NCBI GenBank assembly: GCA_019695215.1 | Contig: JAIBAK010000027.1 | Span: 1 to 44,489, forward strand | From: Bacteroidia bacterium | Lineage (GTDB): Bacteria > Bacteroidota > Bacteroidia > UKL13-3 | Length of the DNA stretch: 44,489 nucleotides | Direction of reading: 5' to 3' | Part shown: positions 34,146 through 42,048 of the stretch, one piece after another | Layout of the letters: each line of letters starts with the position of its first letter | Position numbering within the stretch: the stretch's first letter is position 1 | Translations under genes and position numbers: made by a program | The notes under the pieces: generated by a model | Told to the model about the DNA's origin: nothing | Database searches by the model: none | The model's input: the letters and a program-made list of their open reading frames with translations, nothing else

Positions 34146-34693
34146 TTGTTTTCAATATTCGTTATTAACCAAACTGCATCCTTAGTTCCGGTTTGTTTCA
34201 GGTCAACCACCACCTTGTCGTTATTGCGCGAGTCAACCACGTGCCCTACGTATGTGGCTTCAATGGGTAATTCTCTGCTGTATCTTCGGTCAATAAGCAC
34301 CATCAGCTCTACTGATGAAGGGCGGCCAAAAGCCGTGAGGGCATCCATAGCTGCCCGAATGGTGCGCCCGGTGAAGAGCACATCATCTATTAAAATCACA
34401 TTTTTATTTTCTATAATGAAATCTATTTTCTGCTCGCTTGGTATCAGTACCGATTCTCTTCGCCTGAAATCATCCCGGTAAAAGGTAATATCCAGTTCTC
34501 CGTAAAGAAGATTGTTGTTGCCTGTTATTTCTTTCATCCGCTGGTGAATTCTGCGAGAAAGCAACACTCCTCTGGGTTGTAGTCCTACAATGGCCGAGTC
34601 ATTAAATCCGTTGTGATTTTCGATTAACTGATGGCAAAGCCTGTCGATGATAATCGAAAGCCTTTTTTGATCAAGAAGCAGTTTTTCTTTCAT
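34142..34693 (-). CDS. pyrR: PyrR: pyr operon regulator / uracil phosphoribosyltransferase
   Basis: The 183-residue product has the PRPP-binding loop VILIDDVLFTGRTIRAAMDAL (99-119), GLQPRGVLLSRRI (38-50) and DITFYRDDF, the PyrR signature. PyrR binds pyr mRNA in response to UMP and has weak uracil phosphoribosyltransferase activity. The ATG at 34693 follows the EVE-gene stop directly (TAATATG); an upstream in-frame start would overlap it. No PyrR-binding attenuator hairpin was recognised upstream, where the EVE gene occupies the space. Confidence 0.9.
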   Translation of the reverse strand: MKEKLLLDQKRLSIIIDRLCHQLIENHNGFNDSAIVGLQPRGVLLSRRIHQRMKEITGNNNLLYGELDITFYRDDFRRRESVLIPSEQKIDFIIENKNVILIDDVLFTGRTIRAAMDALTAFGRPSSVELMVLIDRRYSRELPIEATYVGHVVDSRNNDKVVVDLKQTGTKDAVWLITNIENK

Positions 34694-34694
34694 A

Positions 34695-35105
34695 TTATTT
34701 CCTTTCCGAATGCTCCAGTAGTATGTCAAACTCTTCCGGTTTTATGGGTATTACCGAAAGCCGTCCCTGTTTTACCAATGCAATATTTTGGAGCCGTTTA
34801 TCCGCTTTTATCTGTGCAAGGTTAACCGGTTTTTTTAATTTTTTAACCGGGGCAAGGTCTACCGCTACCCAGTTGGGATCGATGGTAGTGGGGTCCTGGT
34901 AATGTTCTTTTACTACTTTGGCAATACCTACTATTTCTTTCCCTTCGTTGCTGTGGTACCACAAAACCCAATCTCCTTTTTTCATTTCTCTCAGGTTGTT
35001 TCGTGCCTGGTAGTTGCGCACTCCGTCCCAGAAAGTTTTTTTATCTTTCTCAAACATCTCCCACGAGTATTTAAAAGGTTCTGATTTAACAAGCCAATAA
35101 TTCAT
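34695..35105 (-). CDS. EVE-domain protein
   Basis: The 136-residue product is a single EVE domain (PUA-like barrel; thymocyte nuclear protein 1 family): NYWLVKSEPFKYSWEMFE at the start, WDGVRNYQARNNLREMKKGDWVLWYHSN with the conserved ARN segment, VGIAKVVKEHYQDPT and WVAVDLAPVKKLKKPV. EVE domains are thought to read modified bases in nucleic acids, and in bacteria many stand alone. It is the first gene of the minus-strand run into pyrR and pyrB. Confidence 0.9.
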   Translation of the reverse strand: MNYWLVKSEPFKYSWEMFEKDKKTFWDGVRNYQARNNLREMKKGDWVLWYHSNEGKEIVGIAKVVKEHYQDPTTIDPNWVAVDLAPVKKLKKPVNLAQIKADKRLQNIALVKQGRLSVIPIKPEEFDILLEHSERK

Positions 35106-35137
35106 ACTTCAAATATTTAAATAACCCCTTAAACGGC

Positions 35138-35170
35138 AAAAAAAAATCCCACCGAAGCGGGATTTTTTTT
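35138..35170 (-). terminator. Terminator after rpsA
   Basis: AAAAATCCC and GGGATTTTT flank ACCGAAGC and give an A/T-flanked hairpin. It lies 26 bases downstream of the rpsA stop on the minus strand and separates rpsA from the EVE-pyr run. Confidence 0.75.
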
Positions 35171-35195
35171 GTGATATGAAGAGGAAGTTCCTCAT

Positions 35196-37028
35196 TTATT
35201 GATTTTCTCCTTCTTTATTTTCAGTCACTGAATTGCCTTCCATTTTTGATTTCAACTCGCTTAGCGCGTCAATTTCAGCAAAGGTTGATTTTTCATTGGA
35301 AGAAGAGATTTTCTTGGCTGCTTTTGAAGCTTTTTTCTCCTCGTTTTTACGGGCAGTTTCGGCTTCGGCCATCTTTGTTTTTTCTGCTTCTTTCCAAAGG
35401 GCAGTGTGCGAAAGTACAATTCTGCGGTTTTCCTTGTTGAACTCGGTTACCACCAGGTCAATATTCTCGTCTTCTTTAGCGGTGGTTCCGTCTGCTTTCT
35501 GCAATTGTTTTACAAGAGCGTAACCTTCAACACCGTATTGAAGCGCGATGGTAGCTGATTTATCTTCAATTTTCAACACAGTTCCCGGATGTACCGAACC
35601 AGTGGTGAAAATGGTTTCAAAAGTATCCCAGGGATTTTCGTCCATTTGTTTGTGACCAAGGCTTAACCGTCTGTTTTCGGTATCAACCTCCAGTACCACC
35701 ACATCAAGTTCCTGATCTTTCTTCACAAACTCGGCTGGGTGCTTTATTTTCTTGGTCCAGCTAAGATCTGATACGTGCACTAATCCGTCAACTCCGGCTT
35801 CAAGTTCTACAAATAAGCCGTAGTTGGTTAGGTTACGAACCACACCTTTATGTTTGGTTCCAACAGCGTATTTATCGGCAATGCTGCCCCATGGGTCGGG
35901 AGTGAGTTGCTTAATGCCTAACGACATTTTGCGCTCTTCTTTATCCAGAGTTAAAATAACTGCTTCAATTTCGTCACCTACTTTAAGGAAATCCTGAGGA
36001 TTGCGCAGGTGCTGACTCCAGCTCATTTCTGAAACGTGAATCAACCCTTCAATACCCGGAGCTATTTCTAAGAAAGCACCGTAATCGGCTACGGTCACAA
36101 TTTTGCCTTTTACTTTTTCACCTACTTTAATGGTTTCGGCTAAAGTATCCCATGGGTGGGCGGTGAGTTGTTTTAAGCCGAGAGAGATACGTTTTTTCTC
36201 ATCATCGAAATCAAGTACCACCACGTTGATTTTCTGATCAAGTTTAAGTACTTCTTCCGGATGATTGATACGTCCCCAACTGATATCGGTGATGTGGAGC
36301 AGTCCGTCCAATCCACCAAGGTCGATGAACACACCAAAAGAGGTCATGTTTTTTACGGTACCTTCCAGTACCTGACCTTTTTCGAGTTTCGACAGGATGT
36401 CTGACTTTTGCGCTTCCAGATCCTCTTCAATTAATACTTTATGAGAGATTACCACATTTTTGAACACATGGTTAATTTTAACCACTTTGAACTGCATGTT
36501 CTGTCCTACAAAAATGTCGTAATCGCGAATAGGCTTGGTGTCGATTTGTGATCCGGGTAAGAATGCATCAATACCCATTACGTCTACTACCAATCCGCCT
36601 TTTGTTCTTGATTTAACGAAACCGGTAACGATTTCATCATTTTCCTGTGCTTTCACAATGTTTTCCCACGCTCTTTCGCCAATGGCTTTTTTACGTGAAA
36701 GAACCAACTGACCGTTTTTGTCTTCAGTTGTTTCGATAAGCACTTCCACTTCCATTCCGGGTTTTACCTCTGAAATGTCGCGGAATTCTGAGAGGGGAAT
36801 TAGTCCATCTGATTTAAACCCGATGTTTAAAACCACTTCTTTGTCGGTTTTACCAACCACTACACCCTTTACGATTTCTCGTTCTACGATGGTGTTCAAG
36901 GTTTTTTCGTAGAGATTTGAGAGCTTTTCACGCTCATCAGTTGAGTACGTTGAGAAGCCTTCTTTGTCCATGCTCCAATCGAAATCCGAATCGGGAGCGG
37001 TAGTTTGTGTGTTTTGTTTTTGTGTCAA
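35196..37028 (-). CDS. rpsA: 30S ribosomal protein S1
   Basis: The 610-residue product contains six S1 (OB-fold) repeats. Recognisable centres are VLNIGFKSDGLIPLSEF, GFVKSRTKGGLVVDVMGIDA, MTSFGVFIDLGGLDGLLHI, VADYGAFLEIAPGIEGLIHV, NLTNYGLFVELEAGVDGLVHV and a weaker sixth near VEGYALVK. A Lys/Glu-rich tail (about 535-610) follows. The start is a TTG at 37028, supported by an eight-base-spaced AGGAGG just upstream; the next Met is residue 20, inside the conserved N-terminal acidic region. S1 helps mRNA bind the ribosome. The porQ-cmk genes lie upstream on the same strand. Confidence 0.95.
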   Translation of the reverse strand: MTQKQNTQTTAPDSDFDWSMDKEGFSTYSTDEREKLSNLYEKTLNTIVEREIVKGVVVGKTDKEVVLNIGFKSDGLIPLSEFRDISEVKPGMEVEVLIETTEDKNGQLVLSRKKAIGERAWENIVKAQENDEIVTGFVKSRTKGGLVVDVMGIDAFLPGSQIDTKPIRDYDIFVGQNMQFKVVKINHVFKNVVISHKVLIEEDLEAQKSDILSKLEKGQVLEGTVKNMTSFGVFIDLGGLDGLLHITDISWGRINHPEEVLKLDQKINVVVLDFDDEKKRISLGLKQLTAHPWDTLAETIKVGEKVKGKIVTVADYGAFLEIAPGIEGLIHVSEMSWSQHLRNPQDFLKVGDEIEAVILTLDKEERKMSLGIKQLTPDPWGSIADKYAVGTKHKGVVRNLTNYGLFVELEAGVDGLVHVSDLSWTKKIKHPAEFVKKDQELDVVVLEVDTENRRLSLGHKQMDENPWDTFETIFTTGSVHPGTVLKIEDKSATIALQYGVEGYALVKQLQKADGTTAKEDENIDLVVTEFNKENRRIVLSHTALWKEAEKTKMAEAETARKNEEKKASKAAKKISSSNEKSTFAEIDALSELKSKMEGNSVTENKEGENQ

Positions 37029-37035
37029 ATTTTTA

Positions 37036-37044
37036 TCCTCCTTT
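37036..37044 (-). promoter_or_regulatory. Strong Shine-Dalgarno of rpsA
   Basis: On the minus strand AAAGGAGGA precedes the TTG start, with eight bases between AGGAGG and TTG. It is the only strong Shine-Dalgarno I found in front of a gene here, and it decides the rpsA start. Confidence 0.85.
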
Positions 37045-37134
37045 GCTTAAAAAAGCCCGCGAATATACGCTAAATCGTGTTGATGTCAAGCGTATTCGGG
37101 AAGAAAAAGGCACAAAAAAGAAATTATAGGTGCT

Positions 37135-37833
37135 TTAATCAGCTTTTGCCGACAGCTGATGAATGGTTTGAAGGGCGTAATTGAGCGCCAGATTATACTG
37201 TTCTTCTCTGGTAATATGAGAGTTGTCGATCTCAATGGCATTGGTCGCTTTCACCAGCGGCCCCACTTTTCTTGTGGTATCAATCAGGTCGCGGCTCAAT
37301 ACATTCTGATATACTTCCTCAAAGCTCGATCCATCGCCTTTAGCCATTAACTCTTCAAACCTGCGTTGGGCGCGAATACGCGGTTTGGCTGTCATAAACA
37401 GTTTCAGTTCGGCATCAGGAAACACTACCGTACCAATATCCCGGCCGTCCATTACCACGCCTTTGGCTTTTCCTAATTCCTGCTGCTGAGCCACCATGGC
37501 CGCACGTACTTCGGCAATGGCACTCATGGGACTTACTAAATTTGATATTTGCATGGATCGGATTTCCCGTTCTACGTTTCCTTCATTCAGGTAGGTTTCC
37601 TGTTGCCCGTTTACAGGGTTTATTCTGAATTCAATTTTAATATGACGCAGAGCATCAACAACAGCAGGAATATTTTCAGGACTGATATCATTCTCCAGCA
37701 TGTAAAGGGTGGCAGCACGGTACATGGCTCCGCTGTCAATGTAGGTATAGCCAAGTTCCTTGGCCAATTGTTTAGCCAAAGTGCTTTTTCCGCAACTCGA
37801 GTAACCATCAATAGCAATCGTGATTCGCTTCAT
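37135..37833 (-). CDS. cmk: Cytidylate kinase
   Basis: The 232-residue product has the P-loop GYSSCGKSTLAKQLA (about 9-23), TYIDSGAMYRAATLY (CMP-binding), the NMP-binding insert of the CMP kinase family, and VVMDGRDIGTVVFPDAELKLFMTA and RAQRRFEEL in the LID region. It phosphorylates CMP and dCMP. The start overlaps the porQ stop by four bases (ATGA), so translation is coupled to that T9SS gene, an arrangement I recall from other Bacteroidota. rpsA follows after about 100 bases, echoing the cmk-rpsA linkage of many bacteria. Confidence 0.95.
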   Translation of the reverse strand: MKRITIAIDGYSSCGKSTLAKQLAKELGYTYIDSGAMYRAATLYMLENDISPENIPAVVDALRHIKIEFRINPVNGQQETYLNEGNVEREIRSMQISNLVSPMSAIAEVRAAMVAQQQELGKAKGVVMDGRDIGTVVFPDAELKLFMTAKPRIRAQRRFEELMAKGDGSSFEEVYQNVLSRDLIDTTRKVGPLVKATNAIEIDNSHITREEQYNLALNYALQTIHQLSAKAD

Positions 37834-38900
37834 TTACCGGAGCCGGGATTAGGTTGAACTTTAATTTTTCTTCTAAAATCATTGAGATTGGCTGCAAAAC
37901 TAAAATGATTGGTATTTTGCCCTATGTAAAAGGAGGAACTTCCATAACTGATTAAAAAACGATTAAGTCGAATACCAAATCCCCAGGCAAAACCCACCAT
38001 ACCGCGTTTGCCTTCTATGGTCATTTCTTTTCTGCGCATGTGGTTATATCCAAATCTAAAATGAAAATTCTTAGATAGTAATAATTCCGAGCCAATTATC
38101 AGGTGGCGCATCGCCTTATCGGCAAAGGTAATTTTCTCAACCACAGGTTCACCGGTTGCAAGGTCGGTCTGTTGTCCGGGTTTATTTGGGTTGTTGTAGG
38201 TTAAATCAAATTTTTGCAGGTTATGTGCCGTTACTGATAAGCGCAGAGGCATATGTTTTAGCTTTTTGGAGAAGCCTGCCTGTATTTCAAAAGGGAGTTT
38301 TTCGCGGTTACCTGCGGTGTAAGTGGTAAGCTGGTATCCAAGGTTTTTAACTACTAACCCGGCTGTAAACAATGAATCTTTGCTGCGGTAGGCAGTTCCT
38401 AAATCGGTGGCAATGCCTGTGGATTTAGCTACATTCATATTGGAATAAATCAGTTTGAGTGAAGAGCCATAGGAAAAACGCTTAAACTGCCTCCCGTAGC
38501 TAATATGCAGGTTGTATTCTCCGGCTGTAAAAGTTCCGGTTGGAACACCTGTGGCCGATGCTCCCTGAAATTTTCCGTAGTTTATGTATTGCAACCCCAC
38601 CGTGCAGGTGCCGGGACCATAGCCGAAGGCATAAGCCGCATAGCCCAGATTAATATCACTTACAAAGTTTACCGTATTAAAAGCAACCTGCCTGCGCATT
38701 TCCGTATTAATCAATGCCGGATTTTGCAGTGATAGATTAAGGTCCTTATCTATAATGCTCACATTTATCCCGCCCAGCGAGGCAATACGGGCCGATGGAT
38801 GCAAATTCATAAATTTATAAATACCCGATGCGGCCACCTGAGCCCGGCATTGGCTAAGGGTGTACATGAAGAAAAGTAGAAAAGTTATAAGGCGCATCAA
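37830..38900 (-). CDS. porQ: Type IX secretion system protein PorQ
   Basis: The 356-residue product has a signal peptide (RLITFLLFFMYTLSQCRAQ) and a FadL/PorV-like outer-membrane barrel body. The start of the mature part, GIYKFMNLHPSARIASLGG, and LNLSLQNPALI are hallmarks of the PorQ/PorV group; YISYG-type strands and an aromatic-rich C-terminus (FSFAANLNDFRRK) continue the barrel. In T9SS, PorQ works with PorU, PorV and PorZ in the attachment complex that processes cargo and links it to lipid. No other T9SS component is in the window, but the deiminase at 16.5 kb carries a sorting domain that would need it. It is the first gene of the porQ-cmk unit. Confidence 0.9.
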   Translation of the reverse strand: MMRLITFLLFFMYTLSQCRAQVAASGIYKFMNLHPSARIASLGGINVSIIDKDLNLSLQNPALINTEMRRQVAFNTVNFVSDINLGYAAYAFGYGPGTCTVGLQYINYGKFQGASATGVPTGTFTAGEYNLHISYGRQFKRFSYGSSLKLIYSNMNVAKSTGIATDLGTAYRSKDSLFTAGLVVKNLGYQLTTYTAGNREKLPFEIQAGFSKKLKHMPLRLSVTAHNLQKFDLTYNNPNKPGQQTDLATGEPVVEKITFADKAMRHLIIGSELLLSKNFHFRFGYNHMRRKEMTIEGKRGMVGFAWGFGIRLNRFLISYGSSSFYIGQNTNHFSFAANLNDFRRKIKVQPNPGSGK

Positions 38901-39034
38901 TTTTCAAAAATATGCAATATAACGCAACCTTGTTGGGAAAATTGCCGAAGTACTTGATAAGGAAAAATATAAACCGTGGAATGCCTGTTGTGTTTCAAAG
39001 AAATAAAACATAGATTGCCTTAAAAATACAACAA

Positions 39035-40009
39035 ATGAAAAAAATAAATTTAGTGATGATGTCACTATTAGGTGCTGCCATCGTTTTTGAGGGGTGTAAA
39101 AAAAATACCGGATCGTCAAATCCCACCCCCAATCCCAATAACAATGTGTATACTCAGTCAAAAATTTCTAATTTCCCGGGTAGCGCACGGGATATTGCAG
39201 TAGCTTTTGCCATTAATGGCGTAGGATACGTAGGTCTTGGTCAAAAAAATAATTCGGTTTTTGGTGATTTTTATAAATATGATGTCACATCAAACTCCTG
39301 GTCTAATGTGCCCACCTATGGAGGAGTGGCGCGCAGAGGGGCTATTCAGTTTGTTTTAAACGGTGAGGCTTATGTTGGTTTGGGATACGGGAATAATGGC
39401 TCGTGGAACGATTTGGGAGATATGTGGCGATTTACTCCCTCAACTGCCACGTGGACAAAAATGAACGATGCTCCGGTACAATTCAGAGGTGAAGATTTAA
39501 CTGCATTTGTAGTAAACGGAGAGGCCTATATTCTGAATAGTTTTGGCGACCTGATAAAGTATAATGCTGCGAATGATACATGGACACCTAAAGCATCCAT
39601 GCCTTCAGGTGCTGAGCGCACCAGTGCAGCCAGTTTTGTGGTAGGCTCAAAAGCGTATGTTTCTACGGGTTTTGTGAGCACATCCGTAAGATTAAAAGAT
39701 ACCTGGGAATATGATCCGGCTACCGATACCTGGACACAAAAGGCCGACCTTCCGGGTGGAGGACGTAGCGGAGCCATTGGGTTTTCATTAGGAAACTATG
39801 GCTTTGTTGGAACAGGGGCCACGTTTACAAGTCAGTATTCGGATATGTATCGTTATGACCCATCAACCAACACCTGGACTACCGCTGATAATTTTATGGG
39901 CGGGGCAATACACGGAATGTGTGGTTTTGTGATTAACTCCACCTTTTACTTAGGCACCGGTTACAGCAATTCAAAATCCTACGTTTCCGATTTTTATTCA
40001 TTCAAATAA
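39035..40009 (+). CDS. Kelch-repeat lipoprotein
   Basis: The 324-residue product has a lipoprotein signal (MKKINLVMMSLLGAAIVFEGC, lipid Cys21, non-canonical lipobox) and a Pro/Asn-rich linker (SSNPTPNPNNN). It then has five to six kelch repeats of about 47 residues with the GxxYVGLG, FYKYDVTSNSW, MWRFTPSTATW, WEYDPATDTWTQKADLP and MYRYDPSTNTWTTADN pattern. The repeats would form a beta-propeller used for binding rather than catalysis. It has its own downstream hairpin terminator. The ligand is unknown. Confidence 0.85.
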   Translation: MKKINLVMMSLLGAAIVFEGCKKNTGSSNPTPNPNNNVYTQSKISNFPGSARDIAVAFAINGVGYVGLGQKNNSVFGDFYKYDVTSNSWSNVPTYGGVARRGAIQFVLNGEAYVGLGYGNNGSWNDLGDMWRFTPSTATWTKMNDAPVQFRGEDLTAFVVNGEAYILNSFGDLIKYNAANDTWTPKASMPSGAERTSAASFVVGSKAYVSTGFVSTSVRLKDTWEYDPATDTWTQKADLPGGGRSGAIGFSLGNYGFVGTGATFTSQYSDMYRYDPSTNTWTTADNFMGGAIHGMCGFVINSTFYLGTGYSNSKSYVSDFYSFK

Positions 40010-40015
40010 CGGCTT

Positions 40016-40057
40016 AACAGGGCTTGTGTTCGATGGCACGCCTGCTCTGTTTTTTTA
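40016..40057 (+). terminator. Terminator after the kelch gene
   Basis: AACAGGGC and GCTCTGTT pair, with a further imperfect upper stem, followed by a seven-T run. The T run overlaps the stop codon of the convergent SRPBCC gene. Confidence 0.6.
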
Positions 40058-40510
40058 ACCGAATATTTTTTTCAACTGCTCTTTGCGGTAGTTAAAAATA
40101 CCTGCTACTTTTTTCTTTACAAAAAGATGATGCACTAATGGCTCCAGCGGTCCTCCGGGCGACAGGTAGTGTACCGTATCGGTCATTTCGGTTAGGTTGG
40201 TATGTATGGCTTTAAAACGATGTTCGTGTCGCCACAAAACATACGGACCTTTTAACTGTTGGTCAATAAACCGGTAGGGAGGTTCCCATGTGCTTATTTC
40301 CGTTTTCCAGTTAAAAGGTATGCCGTTTAGTTTAATGCGGTAATCTATGAGGGAGCCGGTTTCCATTTTTACAGGAAGAGGCGTTATGATTTCAAAGTGG
40401 AGTTGGGGAGGGGTAAGCCGGTTTAGGTTTTCGGCTTTGCTGAAAAAATCGAATACCTCATCCAATGGTTTTGAAATAAGGGTTACCTCTGATAAAATAT
40501 GTGGTTTCAT
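40055..40510 (-). CDS. SRPBCC-family (START-like) protein
   Basis: From the ATG at 40510 the product is 151 residues: SEVTLISKPLDEVFDFFSKAENLNRLTPP at the start, IDYRIKLNGIPFNWKTEISTWEPPYRFIDQQLKGPYVLWRHEHRF in the middle and MTDTVHYLSPGGPL, a typical SRPBCC hydrophobic-ligand fold. Small proteins of this subgroup are often annotated as cell-division inhibitor-like because they occur fused to SulA-like oxidoreductases (YfcH). No such domain is present here, so only a ligand-binding role is supported. The long upstream in-frame extension lacks conserved features and is rejected. Confidence 0.8.
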   Translation of the reverse strand: MKPHILSEVTLISKPLDEVFDFFSKAENLNRLTPPQLHFEIITPLPVKMETGSLIDYRIKLNGIPFNWKTEISTWEPPYRFIDQQLKGPYVLWRHEHRFKAIHTNLTEMTDTVHYLSPGGPLEPLVHHLFVKKKVAGIFNYRKEQLKKIFG

Positions 40511-40708
40511 ATATCCGGTAAAACAACCGGAGGCCTTATTGGTTTTTAAAATCTGAAATTTTTTCAGGCCTTTTTGTTGAAAGCGGAAAGTTTGACTGTA
40601 TGAAAGGATGCGGATAAGGTTTTTACGCGTCAAAATGGCTTGTAAATTCAATTGGTTCGGGGTTTGAAAAACGGTTGCCATCAACAGCAAATTAAAAATT
40701 TTAAAAAT

Positions 40709-41149
40709 ATGACACTTGTACGTTTTAAAAACAGCGAATTATTGAGGGATTCAATGATTCCTAAATTTTTTAACAATTCTTTTTTCAACGAGTTTTTCCC
40801 CGAGGCAACCAGCGACAGCCGTTTCTTTTCGCCCAAGGTTGATATTGTGGAGAAGGAAAATCAGTTTGAGGTGCATGCCTCATTACCCGGGATGACCAAA
40901 GAGGATATTAAAATTGATTTGAAAAACGAATTGCTCACCATTAGCGGAGAGCGTAAGTTTCAAAATGAGCAAAAAGAAGCAAAATACCATTTGGTGGAAA
41001 GCCACTACGGTTCTTTCTCACGCAGTTTTACTTTGCCCGAAACAGTTAACAAAGAGCAAATTCAGGCCGAGTTTACCAATGGCATTCTTACATTAGTGCT
41101 TCCTAAAAGCGAGCCTAAAGATAACAGCATTAAAATAGCAATTAAATAA
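40709..41149 (+). CDS. Small heat shock protein (Hsp20 family)
   Basis: The 146-residue product has an alpha-crystallin domain at about residues 38-135: PKVDIVEKENQFEVHASLPGMTKEDIKIDLKNELLTISGERK, YHLVESHYGSFSRSFTLPETV and AEFTNGILTLVLPK, with the C-terminal I-x-I-type tail SIKIAIK. It is an ATP-independent holdase of the cytoplasm. The ATG at 40709 is chosen; upstream in-frame codons lie in the AT-rich leader. No CIRCE inverted repeat is seen upstream. A strong terminator follows. Confidence 0.95.
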   Translation: MTLVRFKNSELLRDSMIPKFFNNSFFNEFFPEATSDSRFFSPKVDIVEKENQFEVHASLPGMTKEDIKIDLKNELLTISGERKFQNEQKEAKYHLVESHYGSFSRSFTLPETVNKEQIQAEFTNGILTLVLPKSEPKDNSIKIAIK

Positions 41150-41180
41150 GAGAGGTAGTTTGGTTTTTCATAGCAGAAAC

Positions 41181-41212
41181 AAGCCGTCAGTCTTCGGACT
41201 GGCGGCTTTTCT
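41181..41212 (+). terminator. Terminator after hsp20
   Basis: AAGCCGTCAGTC and GACTGGCGGCTT form a 12-bp stem with one G-T pair, capped by a stable TTCG tetraloop and followed by TTTTCTGTTTT. Confidence 0.95.
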
Positions 41213-41363
41213 GTTTTATGGTAAACAGTACCCGGTTTGAGTTGAGCTCACGATTTTATTTTAATTTGGGGTGTGGTGATACCAGATAGCCTTTCAAAAT
41301 TGATTTCCCACATCCAAATGATTTTTGCTATATTCCCCTAAAGGGTAAAATCCCCAAGACTTC

Positions 41364-41439
41364 GTCATGCTGAATTTATTTCAGCATCTGTAAATTTTGG
41401 AGTGGGATGCTACCCCGATAGCTATCGGGGCAGCATGAC
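41364..41439. repeat. Intergenic palindromic repeat, GTCATGCTG type
   Basis: GTCATGCTG and CAGCATGAC are perfect inverted ends. Inside lie a second pair (CAGCATC and GATGCT) and a perfect 18-bp palindrome CCCCGATAGCTATCGGGG (41413-41430). This is a third class of small palindromic element in the window. The remaining gap (41213-41363) shows no gene or other clear signal. Confidence 0.7.
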
Positions 41440-41449
41440 TAAATATAGA

Positions 41450-41482
41450 TTTGCTTTTGCAAAATTTTATACCGTAACTTTG
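41450..41482 (+). promoter_or_regulatory. Promoter of the lipoprotein C / hydrolase unit
   Basis: TTTG (41450-41453), 21 bases, then TAACTTTG (41475-41482): an exact match to the Bacteroidota -33/-7 consensus. The ATG at 41504 lies 21 bases downstream, as at the caspase operon, whose -7 element is the same octamer. Confidence 0.75.
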
Positions 41483-41503
41483 AATAAATAAAAACCCGCT
41501 GCT

Positions 41504-42031
41504 ATGCGCCACATAAAACTCCTTTTGCTCCTTGCCTCCCTTAGCTGCCTTAGCCTGCATTGCAAAAAAGAAAGCGAAGAAGATAAACTGCCCCCTGCTA
41601 CCATGGTGGGCACCCAAACCATAGGCTGCCTTATGAATGGCCACGCATGGCCAAGCGAGGCCGATAAACATGATATTGATTTTTTGGGAAGCGGGTACGC
41701 TAAAGGAATTTTTGAGTTGGATTGTGCGGTATTATATCCCGGAACTTCAAGCAGAAAAACAGGAGTTTATATGCGGGCTGAATATAAAATATTTGGGCCG
41801 GGATATTATGTGATTCCTTTCGAGCAGAGTACTGCAAATAAATTCTCTGCAACATACGATAATTATTATACTTCATATTACACCACAGGTGGGTGGGCGA
41901 CATTAAATATTACTCGACTTGACACTATCAATCATTATATGGCAGGAACTTTTGAGTATACCGTAATTGACCCTTTTACGCAGCGGTGGATGAAAGTTAC
42001 CAAAGGTCGCTTTGATTACAAATACAACTAA
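41504..42031 (+). CDS. DUF6252-like lipoprotein, copy C
   Basis: The 175-residue product has a signal peptide ending CLSLHC, the surface-type tail KKESEEDK, LPPATMVGTQTIGCLMNGHAW, YKIFGPGYYVIPFEQ and the C-terminal DTINHYMAGTFEYTVI plus VTKGRFDYKY. Its N-terminal tail equals copy B, while its middle and C-terminus follow copy A. It has a strong promoter and is followed after 17 bases by a large secreted hydrolase gene, so the two are probably co-transcribed. The function is unknown; the repeated association with secreted hydrolases suggests a helper or surface-anchoring role. Confidence 0.8.
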   Translation: MRHIKLLLLLASLSCLSLHCKKESEEDKLPPATMVGTQTIGCLMNGHAWPSEADKHDIDFLGSGYAKGIFELDCAVLYPGTSSRKTGVYMRAEYKIFGPGYYVIPFEQSTANKFSATYDNYYTSYYTTGGWATLNITRLDTINHYMAGTFEYTVIDPFTQRWMKVTKGRFDYKYN

Positions 42032-42048
42032 CCAAACCTGATTTAGTT

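Noticed and set aside
38904..39161. Minus-strand open frame of 85 codons between porQ and the kelch gene
   Set aside because: It is largely antisense to the kelch signal peptide and has no recognisable domain.
40511..40690. N-terminal extension of the SRPBCC protein by 60 residues
   Set aside because: The extension lacks any domain, and the SRPBCC fold begins at the ATG at 40510.
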